From NCBI GenBank assembly GCA_014607495.2, contig CP053160.1, positions 1,054,001 to 1,118,000 of the forward strand: a stretch of DNA of 64,000 bases, read 5' to 3'. The notes beneath the pieces were generated by a model. The model was not told the origin of the DNA. It was given only the letters and a program-made list of their open reading frames with translations, and ran no database searches. The DNA comes from Carposina sasakii (taxonomy: Eukaryota; Arthropoda; Insecta; Lepidoptera; Carposinidae). Made by a program: the position numbers and the translations under genes. This document shows, piece by piece, positions 54,166-64,000 of the stretch (its first letter is position 1; the number at the start of each line of letters is the position of its first letter).

Positions 54166-56162
54166 ATGGCAGCAAATTCACACACCATCTCATCGTCTAG
54201 ACATTCGTACCTATAGTTCATAGTCATACTTGCCCACATTAAATTATTATTTTTCTAACGAATCGTAACATGAATCTCTGGTCGTTGTACCAAAGGTCAA
54301 AACACCGGACGTTGTGGTAGGTTAGTGTTAGACTAAATAGATTTCAATTTGAAACTGTAAGCAAGTTTGTTAGCTCAATCCGTGTAACCTTGGAGAGTAA
54401 CGGCCTATTGTATGTAGATTAGATATTAGTAATGATTTTATTTACTAAAGTTTTTTCGAGTAATATTACGTTGGATATATTGTGGATGTTAATATTATAT
54501 TTTGTTTTGCAATAAAAGTTTGATTAGGTTATAAACCCCCTAATAAAACTTGTCTCTGCATAGAATACTGCGTTTTTACTTCATTATTTGAGCACTTATG
54601 ATAAACGTGGTTCTGGAATCTTGTTTATGATCTTGCAGTTCTGGCTAGTTTGCAACTGAACTGCAAAACCTCATTTTTGGTACACAGCCATTTGTATATG
54701 TATATAAATACATAGATGTGTTTAATTGTATTAGATTACTCGTTTCAGGTTCTATTGCAAAGCTAATGATACGTTCCTCACTCATATCTACGCATACTTG
54801 TCTAAATCTGCAAAGCATACAAACAAGCTACAATATCTCAATTCGTTTCACTCCGCCCGGCCATGAACCTACAGACCTTGTAAATACAAAGGAAAATTCT
54901 TAGAACTACCTACTACGTAGGTACACTTTTGAATAAAAACAAACTTCATAAATTTCAGCGTAGGCTATATCCTAGTACATTATTTTCAAGGAAAATGCCA
55001 GACTTTTGATATTTTTGTCGGCATACAGGGTTGTAGAGTCTGGCATTCATTTCGCTACTTTTCATCATATTTATGGATTTGAAGGAACTCCGGGAGATTC
55101 TCTCACGAGATGAAGTAAAATTATTTTTTCAGTATCACTGAAACCGAACGTTTAGTGCTGAAGTTAAGCCAACACCTGAAAGCGGGGTACTGACCGAGGT
55201 TACACGGTGCAACGTATGCTACAAGATGTTAGTGCACCAAAATCTATATAAAAGCGGCTCGTCGCTCGCTGGTTTCACCGTAACAGTTACGTACTTACTT
55301 TATGAAAGCTCGATCATTGTGTAACATGTAACTTTAGTAAATACCGAGCTTAATTAAGAGTACAGCTATAAACAAAGGATGTACCTATGTGATGTATGTA
55401 GAAATAGATTTATAATACCAGTCAAAATTGTACTTAATTGTTTTTCTAAGCCAGTATAAAAATATATTATAAATTTTTTTGCATTCCATGATAAATGTTG
55501 CATTATATCAGGGTATATTCAGCAGTTCTAATATAAAAATGGCGTTTGTCAAAGACGGATGTAGGGCTAAGGCTGGGTGTTGGGCGAACATCATGTGAGG
55601 TATGGAATCTCGATGGATTGTTAGGTTTTGGGTCGTCTGTCGGTTGTTACTTTGTTTTTATTCTATATGTATAAAAGCGGCTCGTTGCTCACTTATCTTA
55701 CCTAACTAATCTAACTATTTATTAAAATTCTAGAATAATTTTAGCAAAGACTTTTTAAGCTCTAAACCTTGAACCTAAAACTTGAAACTAAATCAATGAA
55801 CTGAAACAGTATTAACATATTAAAACACGGATTATACTGCAAGATTGTATGTAAAGCAGAGATGGCCACTTGTCTGCTAGAGATGAGGGTCGGGAGCGAC
55901 GCACGCGCATTTCTCCTACACTTAAGGTCAGATTAGTACAGTCGTCGCTATAATTGTAATAAAAAGTTCTAGTTTTATAGTTTTAAAAAATAGAATAAAA
56001 TTTCTAGCAAATTCTAGAAGACACAAGCCTACATTATTTTTTCATATTATTAAAATATGTTTTTTATGACATTACTTATACATCAAGCCCTAGATCATCT
56101 CAGCAGCATCCTCTCCATTCCATGAACAGCATTGTTTCCATTGTGAAAGCTAGATAAATAAT
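54166..56162. other. Mostly unique, G scraps and a repeated TATA-like motif
   Basis: G fragments lie at 54610-54700 (TGATCTTGCAGTTCTGGCTA) and perhaps 55070-55115. TATATAAAAGCGGCTCGT(C) at 55245 recurs as TGTATAAAAGCGGCTCGTT at 55668; either could be a TATA box or an element start. No gene was recognised. Confidence 0.4.
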
Positions 56163-56308
56163 AATAAATAAATACACATTAAGATGCCTAAGGTCTTGTG
56201 TCGTGGGTACATAAGCAACGGTATATAAACATCCATAACTCGGAATCAAACATCGATATTCCTCATATAAATGTTTGCACTACAAACCGACTACACTAAT
56301 CGGCCGTC
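56163..56308 (-). mobile_element. SINE F2, copy 2, head partly deleted
   Basis: In complement it reads GGCCGATTAGTGTAGTCGG (A-box part), then jumps to GTGCAAACATTTATATGAGG, AATATCGATGTTTGATTCCG and ACCGTTGCTTATGTACCCAC. The B box is deleted, so it cannot be transcribed from internal signals. Confidence 0.68.
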
Positions 56309-56309
56309 A

Positions 56310-56930
56310 GATGTTTCTCTACTAAGTAATGTAGCGGCGATGTTTTGGACGGCGGCGTCATATAGCGGCACATGTCGGATCCGCAAAGAGGGGGTAGGTA
56401 CTTTATACCGTCATATAACGTCACCGCTTTTCTAGGAAACCAAAGCCCTAACGCCAGACGCCGCCGCCGCCACCGGTGTCCCCCCACAGTCTCATCATCT
56501 CTCAGTCTTGTATTTGGCCCATTGTGTTGAGTTGATTTCAAACATTGTTAACAATATTTTTATTTTAGTAAATTTTTCTTACATCCTGATGTATGGTCCC
56601 TTAATGTTTGACTAGGATAATATATTTTATACTCTGTGTATAAGTTTGAGATTAAATTTGGTCGTGATTTGAGATGTGAAATTCCTTTATTATTTAATAT
56701 ACACAAAGTTTATTACAAAGGTCATAAGCTCAGAGGTCATAAGTGTTTATTGTGTAGACAATTAACAGCATATGTCCCTCGGTACTCCCTCATTATCCCG
56801 GTGAGGAGGGAAAATACCCTCCATTTTAATGTGGTTAATATATTTAGGTAAACACGGGTAGGTAGGTACGTTTTTATTCTTATATTCGTCTTTGTAGTAA
56901 TAAATAAATTATGCGGGAATTCACTAGAAT
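56310..56930. other. Unique sequence with GC-rich patch
   Basis: 56320-56490 is GC-rich (GTAGCGGCGATGTTTTGGAC, CGCCGCCGCCGCCACCGG) with ATATAGCGGC-type motifs. No gene was seen. Confidence 0.4.
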
Positions 56931-57142
56931 ATAATTATCAGCTGCATCTCCTTCCGTGCATATCGTAGAAGTCTACTAAGGAAATCGGGAATTCTCTCAG
57001 GCGACAAGCTAGCAACTTGCCAGTGATCAGTTACATCTGTCAACGCTATGTTAAACGAGTCTCTGGGATATCCTTTATGATCCCGCAGTTTCTGGCTACC
57101 CTATTTCGAGATCATAGCCGTGTCTATATGTACTCGTATTCT
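56931..57142 (+). repeat. Repeat G, copy 16, near full-length
   Basis: GGGAATTCACTAGAATATAA, CAGCTGCATCTCCTTCCGTG, GGGAATTCTCTCAGGCGACA, GCTAGCAACTTGCCAGTGAT and TTTATGATCCCGCAGTTTCT. It is one of the best copies. Confidence 0.72.
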
Positions 57143-58229
57143 GTTTACCTATTCGTTTTTTTTTCTCATTTATTCTTACATATGCGCTACTACAGTCAGC
57201 CGGCATATAATTCAGCAGTTGTCAACGTGCCGCAGATCTCACGCGAGAGTGCGAAGCGAACGTGCGCAGGCGCCGATCTACTCCGGCGCGGGGTGAACGA
57301 CCGGCTTGTGCATATTTAGAAAAAAATATTTGGCAAATGTACAGTGCGGTGCACTTATACTACGGGCCTGAATAATTGGATATTTTTGTTTTATGTAAAT
57401 TCCATTGGTGAGGTCACATCTATGATCGTGGCAGAGCTGGTATTTAAAATAAGGTTATAGAAAAAATATAATGAGTAAGAGTTACTTCCAACAGTTCTAA
57501 CAATCATTCTATTCTTTTTATTATTAAGTAAAAAATGCACTTATGCCTTGTGGAATCCGCGTAAAAACTACCCTAAGCTCCATCTTCTCCATCTCCATCC
57601 ATTGGCTATAACATGATGAAAGACATGCAGTATGATATATTCCAGTGACAAGCCCGTACCAGCATAAGACCATTTTATTTTTAGTTTTAAGTGTAAGTAT
57701 TTACATATAAAGCACTACATTATAAAATATGCAGTTTTTTCGACCACAAGTATAGTAACGTCGAGCAAAGCTCCCGTAGAGATGAGGATGCAGTTCAATC
57801 GCTCCAGCCGTTTGTGTGTCGGTCTGTATGTGTGTGTGTGTGTGTGTGTGTACAGTTTTTATGTACGCTAATATTATATTGTGAAAGTCAATAAACCCTG
57901 TCGAGGCTCTTAGAAGCGAGCTCTACGAAAAATTTTATTTTGAAGAAACTTGGTCTGTTGGGTTGGTCATATTAGTTACAGCAGCTTATTTTACCGATTA
58001 CCTTACCTTAGTTTTTAGTGAGCTATTTAAATCAACTATTGTAAAGTAAAAAAGCCCATAGTTTACAACATGAATCTCTCCTCACCAAAGTTATGAAGGT
58101 TTGAACATTAACAACGTAATACTATGAAAGGCTAACTGTATCAACGTAATTTTGTAATCGTAATACTAACCAGCTCTAGGAGTCAGGCAGACAGCATACT
58201 TGCGACCATATTTTGATAAGCAGTAGATA
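57143..58229. other. Unique sequence
   Basis: A GC-rich part lies at 57220-57310 (GCCGATCTACTCCGGCGCGG). A (GT)n run is at 57829-57851. A weak G scrap may be at 57615-57670. No gene was accepted. Confidence 0.4.
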
Positions 58230-58237
58230 TATAGTAT

Positions 58238-58458
58238 ACATACATATAATCACGCCTTTATCCCTTACGGGGTATGCAGAGCACCAACGGCCGATAAAAC
58301 CACATGGTGCCACTTCTGACCAATTTTGAGGGTATAGTTGAGATGTACAAGTTCGGTTAGTAGTGACAGGTCAGCCCATCGCCTACAAAACACCAAGACC
58401 CTCTTATCCCTACTGACTTGTACAGTATGCCCGGGAAGAGAAGCAGCTGTCGTGATAT
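58238..58458 (-). mobile_element. Retroposon B, copy 7, 5'-truncated
   Basis: AATCACGCCTTTATCCCTTA to TGCCCGGGAAGAGAAGCAGC. It is flanked by TATAGTAT (58230-58237 and 58459-58466), although B itself contains a similar motif near that point, so the TSD is less certain. Confidence 0.8.
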
Positions 58459-58466
58459 TATAGTAT

Positions 58467-60880
58467 TATCCTCTTAATTGTAAATGTTTGTAATAATGAG
58501 GTTTTATTCAATAAACATATGAGCGTTTAACATCTGCATTGGGATCTCATACTATGATAAAATTCTCCAAAAACCTTTCAAACATAAACAGATGTTCACC
58601 AAACTCTCACCTATGTCAAGAAAGTTTTCTCTCGCCCTTCCTAACACCCTTAACCAATGGGGTGGTACTATTAACTATTCATAGACGGTCACCGACTGAC
58701 CTCTTAAGGGACAGGGGTCAATGTGTTAAGGGCTGTAGGTCGTGTCTAGACACCCGGAACCGGTAATGGAATTCAGGTTTACGAGCCCTTAGTGATTTAG
58801 TAATAGTTTTATTTTGGTACATACTTAGATCTAGGATAAAAACCAGTTAAAGAATACTTAATTTATTTTAACTGATTTCTCACGGTTTTACTCTATGGTT
58901 TTATTTTTACTATTTGTATTTTGGTTATATCTTAGATTTTTTTGTTACCTCTTTATTTACTCAACGAATGTTCTTGAAGTTTGGTCTCATGTACATAGAT
59001 GACAGAATGGAAAAGAACATTTGGTTTCAGCAGTCCACGCGGACGAAGTCGCGGGTCAAAGCTCGTTTTGATATTTATTGGTGTATTCGGTTCGTTTATT
59101 TTGTTTTAGTACCGGATATAGTCTGTGTATAATAAAATATAGGCTAGCGAGAGCTCTGGAGATAAAAAATTAAAAAGAACCCAAAAAAAATTCCTCGTAT
59201 TTTTTAAAATCCTAATACAGCTACGTTTACATAATGATTACTTCAAATCTAAGCTTCAAATCATCTGATACAGACAACCGCACTGCATACAAATTACATA
59301 CATCACCTATTCAACCCACAACCGCAATGCAAAAAATTACCCAACCTATTAATCTAACAAAATATGATTTCGTTCAATTACAACCAATTTAATTAAACAG
59401 CATTCAAATTAATATAATGGCGTCGGCCCATCAAACGGCCCGTGTTAATAACGGTCAGGAAAAGCCAACAAGCCCCTAAACTACTCGACATAAACCAAAT
59501 ACCCACAAAACCTCAATTAACACGCAATGGATGATCAAAACCCAAAACTACTCTAATAAACGTGCACAGAGTATAAAGTTTACTTCGGCACCCTATAGAG
59601 GCAACCTTGACTGAAAACTATCGATATACGCGGCCCTCTACGCATGAGGGGGACGTGAATAGTGCTCGCGAAGGAGGGAGGGAGACGGAAGAATAACATA
59701 AGAAACGCAAGGTCGCCGGGCAGTGGGTCACTTGTCTAGGCGACGTCTAGCACGCACACTAGTGAAAACTACCGTCGGCAGAGAAAATAGTTTGGTGACA
59801 GATTTAATATGGACTATTTTAGATACTTTACATTTTAAGTACTACAGTAAAGCATGTACCTAATACGTAAAACGAATTAAGAGGAAATTTACTAGATGCC
59901 ATTTTGCTATTTCACCTTATTTCTTATCATCACTTTTATGCCTCTAAAGTTTTAATTCCACGTTTACTCCAAATAAACTTTTCAATTTCTAATTACGAGT
60001 AAATTACACTGTTTATTATATGAGTTTTCACATTAATGGCGAATTTGTATTATTTTGTCATATTGACCGGCTCTTTTTAAAGCATGGGTAACATAATTAT
60101 GAGACTGCTACCAGTCTCTCTGTCGTTAAAATTTATTGAAAAAATATCCTATTTCGAATCAAACATAAATACTAACATAACGAAAGCCACGTAAGTATCT
60201 CACTCACTCAAAGTAACGTCTCAACTTTGATTTATGTACTTGCGCAATTAGAGCAAAAATATTTCCAAACATAGGTACCTAATATTTACTAATAGCAAAA
60301 TTAGACTCCAAAGAGGCTATTCTGATAGCCTTCTGAACGAGCTACCAGGGGACGGTAACTGTGTAAATAGATTTAATAGCTGAAATAGTTTAGGTTTCAT
60401 AATTATTTAATTTTTGCTTTTTGTTGGTTGATTTATACAACATGTTATTTGGCTTAAGTTAAGAAATAGTATCCTAAATGTTCTATGTTATATAGAGATT
60501 TTATTAAATAAAAGTGATCTTTATCTGCAAACGCTTCTGCACTCAACAATAGACTACTAACATACTCGGTCGTGTGTGCGCGGGGTCAAGAGGGACGGGG
60601 CAGCCGTAAGATGGGGTTACTTACACTTACGGGGGTGCCCCGGGGACTCGGGGGATTTTCACACAGTTTTCCCACATGTAAATAGTTGGAAATACTTATA
60701 GATGTTTTGCTTTGCGTTTTTTGATGATCTAACTTTCTAACTTTTATAATAAACTTCAATACTGGTAATCGTTGAATAGTCTTTTTGATGAGCTAACTTA
60801 TTATCACAGATTTTTTAGGTCTGATTTTTTATCTCTTTCGAGAGATCCACGTTTTTGCGATAGCTACCCCATTTTTGAGT
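58467..60880. other. Long unique stretch, no gene accepted
   Basis: A Helitron-like scrap (CCACGCGGACGAAGTCGCGG) lies at 59035-59056. GC-rich patches occur at 59625-59780 and 60570-60660. Open frames (58539-58766 and 58914-59132) have no recognisable domain. Confidence 0.45.
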
Positions 60881-61113
60881 AGGCGTATGTTAAGCGAAAA
60901 GCCATGTAAACAGACCACTAATAGAGAACCTATTTCCAAAATTTCAGACTCGAAATCCCATGTTTATTTTTTCAAATAGTATGGATAATTCCTAAACAAC
61001 TCAGGAATGTTTATACAATCTGTGATTTCTAGTCTCAAATTTTAGAAAAAGTTTCTCTATAGTGGGCTATTTACTTAGCTTTTCGCTTAACATACCCTTT
61101 CTGTTACATCCTG
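60881..61113. mobile_element. MITE C, copy 8, left end eroded
   Basis: GGCGTATGTTAAGCGAAAAG through CTATTTCCAAAATTTCAGAC to TTCTGTTACATCCTG, then TA. The extreme left end is missing and the centre is rearranged (AACAACTCAGGAATGTTTAT). Confidence 0.8.
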
Positions 61114-61115
61114 TA

Positions 61116-62244
61116 TATGTATGGATATATTTTTGATGAAATTGAAATGCTGACTAGTCGTGTTACTTGATAAAATTTAAATTTATTTGGGTGTAGGTAG
61201 GTATATATGAGTAGGTAGAGAAATCCTTGTTTATGACTGAAATTTCAAGATTATCAACTCTAATATTATTGATATTCCTCGTAAACAAATTCTAGCAGAT
61301 AATTTTCAAATTATGATCACCGTATGTTTATCCATTTTAAATGTCGCACATAACCCAACCGAAACAATATTCAAACAAAATAACCATTATACGTCTAAAG
61401 ATTCAAATCGCAGGCCGACACAATAACAGCACAGCAAGGACATAAGCCTATCAGTAAACAAGGATATCTTAATAAACGGATATATTACATAACTTTGCCA
61501 CTACATCAACATTTTTCGTTTTGTCAAAGACAGTAGCGCTTTTACGGGCTGTAAGTGTAAGATTGTGGGCTGCTAACCATAGATTAAAGTAGGGGTAGAG
61601 TAACGACCTAAGAATCAAGGTCATGCGTTGGGTGCAGGCCGGAGTAGGTACCTAGTGCATCGAGGGTCATTGCTCCCCGAGAATTTATTGTTTAGCATGT
61701 GTTCTTACCCGACTATGCAAACCTGAAAGAAGGCTAATGATTGTACCATTTTGTTCTACCGTACGTGTAAAGATCTAATACATACTTAAATGTAGACATG
61801 GCTGTGTCCCGAGATGGGGTAGGTAGCCAGAACAGTAGAATCACAAAGGAGATTCTATAGCCACGTTTAGCATAGAGGCTGAACTACTCATCTGATTTTT
61901 TTTTCATTCTCGAGTTTTAAAAGTGATAAAATCCTCTAGGAAAGCTATTTTCCTTGTATACATAATTTAACTGTAAAAGCGACAAATGAGACTCAATTTA
62001 TGATCAATGCGTCTTGTTACGATCGTAACATGAGCGTAACTAAAAATATTTTCTAGATATTGTAGGGGCCTGGGTTCTTAGACAATGTAGCATCGTTTGG
62101 CATCGACATTCCTAAGATAACTCCCATTAAAGCGGTTGATATCATCACGTTACTTGACGAACGCACGTCAATGATTAACGAAGCAAATGTGTCGATGACA
62201 AACCGCCATTGATTCGATGAAATAATTTTACTACGTCTAAAGAG
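61116..62244. other. Unique sequence with one G fragment
   Basis: 61793-61884 is a minus-strand G fragment (GGTAGCCAGAACAGTAGAAT, AAAGGAGATTCTATAGCCAC). The rest is unassigned. Confidence 0.45.
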
Positions 62245-62245
62245 A

Positions 62246-62409
62246 ACCCACAGCCATGTTTACCCATAGCGGGGTCAGATTTAAAAGATCAGTGACAAGT
62301 TGCTAGCTCATCGCTTGATCACCCCTAAATTCCTTAGTCATCTATTATGACATTCACGGAAGAAAGATGCAGCTGATGTATTCTAATAAAGCCCCGCATC
62401 AGCACAGAA
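62246..62409 (-). repeat. Repeat G, copy 18
   Basis: CAGCCATGTTTACCCATAGC, ATCAGTGACAAGTTGCTAGC, ATTCCTTAGTCATCTATTAT and AAGCCCCGCATCAGCACAG trace G in reverse. The LINE fragment starts directly after it. Confidence 0.7.
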
Positions 62410-62410
62410 C

Positions 62411-62683
62411 ACGATACACTTTGGAGAGTGTGCGTGGGAACTTCACAATACAGTTCCACCAGCCCCTTTTCACCATCGGGATACTAGACGCAGACTAGCG
62501 TATCACCCTTATGTTGTTGATATCCCACCCATCCGCACCAAACGTTATGCTAACTCGTTTGTAATGCGAACGGCTAAGGAGTGGAATGCACTTCCTGCCG
62601 ATGTATTTCCCGAGCACTACAACATTGGTCTCTTCAAAGTTAGAGTGAATAGGCACTTTCTAGGCAAAGATGTACCACCCTAG
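62411..62683 (+). pseudogene. LINE reverse-transcriptase ORF, C-terminal 90 codons
   Basis: One frame is open for 90 codons up to TAG (62681-62683). The translation has the signature found at the end of lepidopteran non-LTR retrotransposon ORF2 proteins: FGECAWELHNTVPPAPFHHR, YHPYVVDIPPIRTKRYANSF, RTAKEWNALPADVFPEHYN and FKVRVNRHFLG. This is downstream of the catalytic palm, so the polymerase motifs and the endonuclease are absent. The start is a truncation, not an ATG. A 3' UTR of about 70 bp follows. I judge a Jockey- or CR1-like group likely from memory of the motif, but the clade is unproven. It cannot be active. Confidence 0.85.
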
Positions 62684-62760
62684 GCCGCATCTTGCTTAAT
62701 TAACATCAGGCACGATGGCGGTCAAATGTTTGCCTAGCTAATTATAAAAAAGTAAATATA
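62684..62760 (+). mobile_element. LINE 3' untranslated tail
   Basis: It follows the ORF stop and ends in TAATTATAAAAAAGTAAATA. Its last 32 bp (62723-62754) recur as an exact reverse complement at 63146-63177, on the other side of MITE D copy 5. Confidence 0.7.
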
Positions 62761-63177
62761 TACAGGATGATTTTTGGTCGTCAACGTTCCCGAAAACTAC
62801 GGAATCTCCTCATCATCACGATCATTTTTCTCCATGGAAGCATACCTGGGAAGTGTCTGGTTTTCAAAATATTAGGGTCCAAAGATGAGTAAATAGACTG
62901 CGTTTTTCTGCATAAATGTACATAGACGCGCGTAGCAGGATTTTTTCACGAAAAATAATTAATATCTGTCTATAAAAAAACTAACATAAACACTAGACAC
63001 TATAAATTTCGCACGATCAAGGAATTTAAAATTTTTTTTCAAAAAAAAATTTTTTTTTCCCAGCATTTTTTTTGGCATAAACTTTATTTCATGTATAGAA
63101 TACGTACCCTTCGTTAAAGGTGGCCACAAAAAAACATCCTGTATATACTTTTTTATAATTAGCTAGGCAAACATTTG
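62723..63177. repeat. 32-bp perfect inverted repeat around MITE D
   Basis: The left arm CAAATGTTTGCCTAGCTAAT...AGTA (62723-62754) is exactly complementary to 63146-63177. Without MITE D the arms would be separated only by a few A/T bases, a LINE-tail palindrome. Confidence 0.9.
62763..63141 (-). mobile_element. MITE D, copy 5, 379 bp
   Basis: CAGGATGATTTTTGGTCGTC to AAAAAACATCCTG, TA-flanked. It sits in the loop position of the LINE-tail palindrome. It is most like copy 2 (CTTCGTTAAAGGTGGCCAC). Confidence 0.9.
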
Positions 63178-63593
63178 GCAGTATAATAGTATAATATATA
63201 TATATATATATAGGAAAAGTAAAATTATCTACAAGTAAATAACTTTAACTCTACGTAAAGCTATGCCGTACCAATAGGCGGTTCGTCACAGCTCATGCCT
63301 GGCTAATATAGATAGTAATGGCAGTTTAAAGGACAGACAGACAGACAGACTAAGCTTCACAATTAAGTTTTAAGATGTACCGATTCAGATAAAGCACGTT
63401 TGCAAAAAGCACGTACAAATGAATGAGGGTCACGAGATGTCCTTGAGAAATAAGGGCATCCATGTCAGGTGGCAGCTATGCCACGAATGCTTTATATAAT
63501 CACGATATGGTATATAGTATTCCTATTGCTGCACTCGGAGAAAGATACGCCTAATGGCTTAGATTAATTATCTCTCAAAATTACCCATTAATA
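63178..63593. other. Unique sequence with (TA)n
   Basis: A TA microsatellite lies at 63193-63212 and a CAGA run near 63335-63352. No gene was seen. Confidence 0.45.
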
Positions 63594-63735
63594 TATATAG
63601 GTACATTACATACATATATATAATCACGCCTTTATCCCTTACGGGGTAGGCAGAGAGTACTATACCCTCAAAATTGGTCAGAAGTGGCACTATGTGGTTC
63701 TATCGGCCCTTGGTGCTCTGCCTACCCCGTAGTAT
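63594..63735 (-). mobile_element. Retroposon B, copy 8, with inverted 5' part
   Basis: The left part (to about 63656) is the B tail in minus orientation (AATCACGCCTTTATCCCTTA, CGGGGTAGGCAGAG). The right part is B in plus orientation (ACTATACCCTCAAAATTGGT to GCTCTGCCTACCCCGTA). CATTAATA flanks the whole (63586-63593 and 63736-63743). This layout fits twin priming during reverse transcription. Confidence 0.75.
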
Positions 63736-63777
63736 CATTAATAAAATTAAATACGTTAATAACAAGTTTCAGTTCCT

Positions 63778-64000
63778 CTGCTGATGCGGGACTTCACTAG
63801 AATACATCAGCTGCATCTCTTTCATGTCGTAAGAGTCGACTAAGGAATTTATGCATTTAAGCGATAAGCTCTCAACTTTTTAGTGATCATTAACATCTGT
63901 CCCAGCTGTTCTAAACGTGACTGCGGGACCTTCTTTGTGATACCGCAGTTCTGGCTACCCCGTTTCAGGGGGTCATAGCCGTATGTGTGTGTATGTTACA
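63778..64000 (+). repeat. Repeat G, copy 19, reaches window end
   Basis: GATGCGGGACTTCACTAGAA, CATCAGCTGCATCTCTTTC, GTCGACTAAGGAATTTATGC, ATACCGCAGTTCTGGCTACC and CATAGCCGTATGTGTGTGTA. It is one of the most complete copies; it may extend beyond the window. Confidence 0.75.

Noticed and set aside
57017..57319. A 100-residue plus-strand open frame.
   Set aside because: Its first part is repeat G and its end is GC-rich non-repetitive sequence. The composition is not protein-like.
57829..57851. Microsatellites such as (GT)n here and (TA)n at 63193.
   Set aside because: Ordinary simple repeats with no structure beyond length variation.
62411..62683. An active LINE gene.
   Set aside because: Only the C-terminal end remains. 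The catalytic reverse-transcriptase and endonuclease parts are absent and the 5' side is repeat G.

Overview
This 64 kb window comes from an AT-rich animal nuclear genome, almost certainly a moth or butterfly. The evidence is its repeats: rolling-circle-type elements ending in the lepidopteran-style tail GCGGACGAAGTCGCGGG...CTAG, retroposon tails reading CAGTGGAC...GGCTGATGATGATG or ...CCCGTAAGGGATAAAGGCGTGATT(ATGT)n, and tRNA-derived SINEs. No species can be named from the sequence alone. I found no intact protein-coding gene, no rRNA and no functional tRNA gene on either strand. The only convincing coding sequence is the last 90 codons of a 5'-truncated LINE reverse-transcriptase ORF (62411-62683). 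The window looks like a large intron or an intergenic desert.

The layout is a dense mosaic of small non-autonomous elements. I use local labels. A: SINE-like retroposon of about 265 bp (11 copies). B: about 245 bp retroposon with an (ATGT)n tail (8 copies plus a relative). C: 260-bp near-palindromic MITE (8 copies or pieces). D: about 320-385 bp MITE with ends beginning CAGGATG (5 copies). E: Helitron-like elements TC...CTAG (5 copies plus scraps). F and F2: tRNA-derived SINEs. G: unassigned repeat of about 225 bp, the most frequent, with about 18 copies or pieces. H: retroposon with a GGGCCCGGTGGTGGGCG motif (3 copies). I: 187-189 bp hAT-type MITE (2 copies). J: short CTACGA-rich repeat (3 pieces). 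Several single foldback elements are also present.

Region by region. 1-5 kb holds B, A and C pieces, a 99-bp tandem duplication, a LINE tail, H and D. 5-7 kb is mostly unique with G/C-run motifs. 7-16 kb holds foldbacks, C, A, B and two SINEs. 16-24 kb is mostly unique with G copies and one pre-miRNA-like hairpin near 24.0 kb. 24-31 kb has foldbacks, D, C and a Helitron-like element. 31-37 kb is heavily invaded (B, A, H, foldbacks, A inside G). 37-43 kb has D, E, B, I and a candidate regulatory stretch at 41.3-42.4 kb. 43-52 kb is the densest part, with six A copies and a three-layer nest at 47507-48322. 52-62 kb is sparser. 62-64 kb ends with a LINE tail, a D element inside an inverted repeat, a rearranged B and a G copy.

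The strongest results are target-site duplications that can be read directly. They show that A, B, H and a LINE tail entered by target-primed retrotransposition, that I is hAT-type (8-bp duplications), and that C and D sit at TA. The nests give relative insertion ages.
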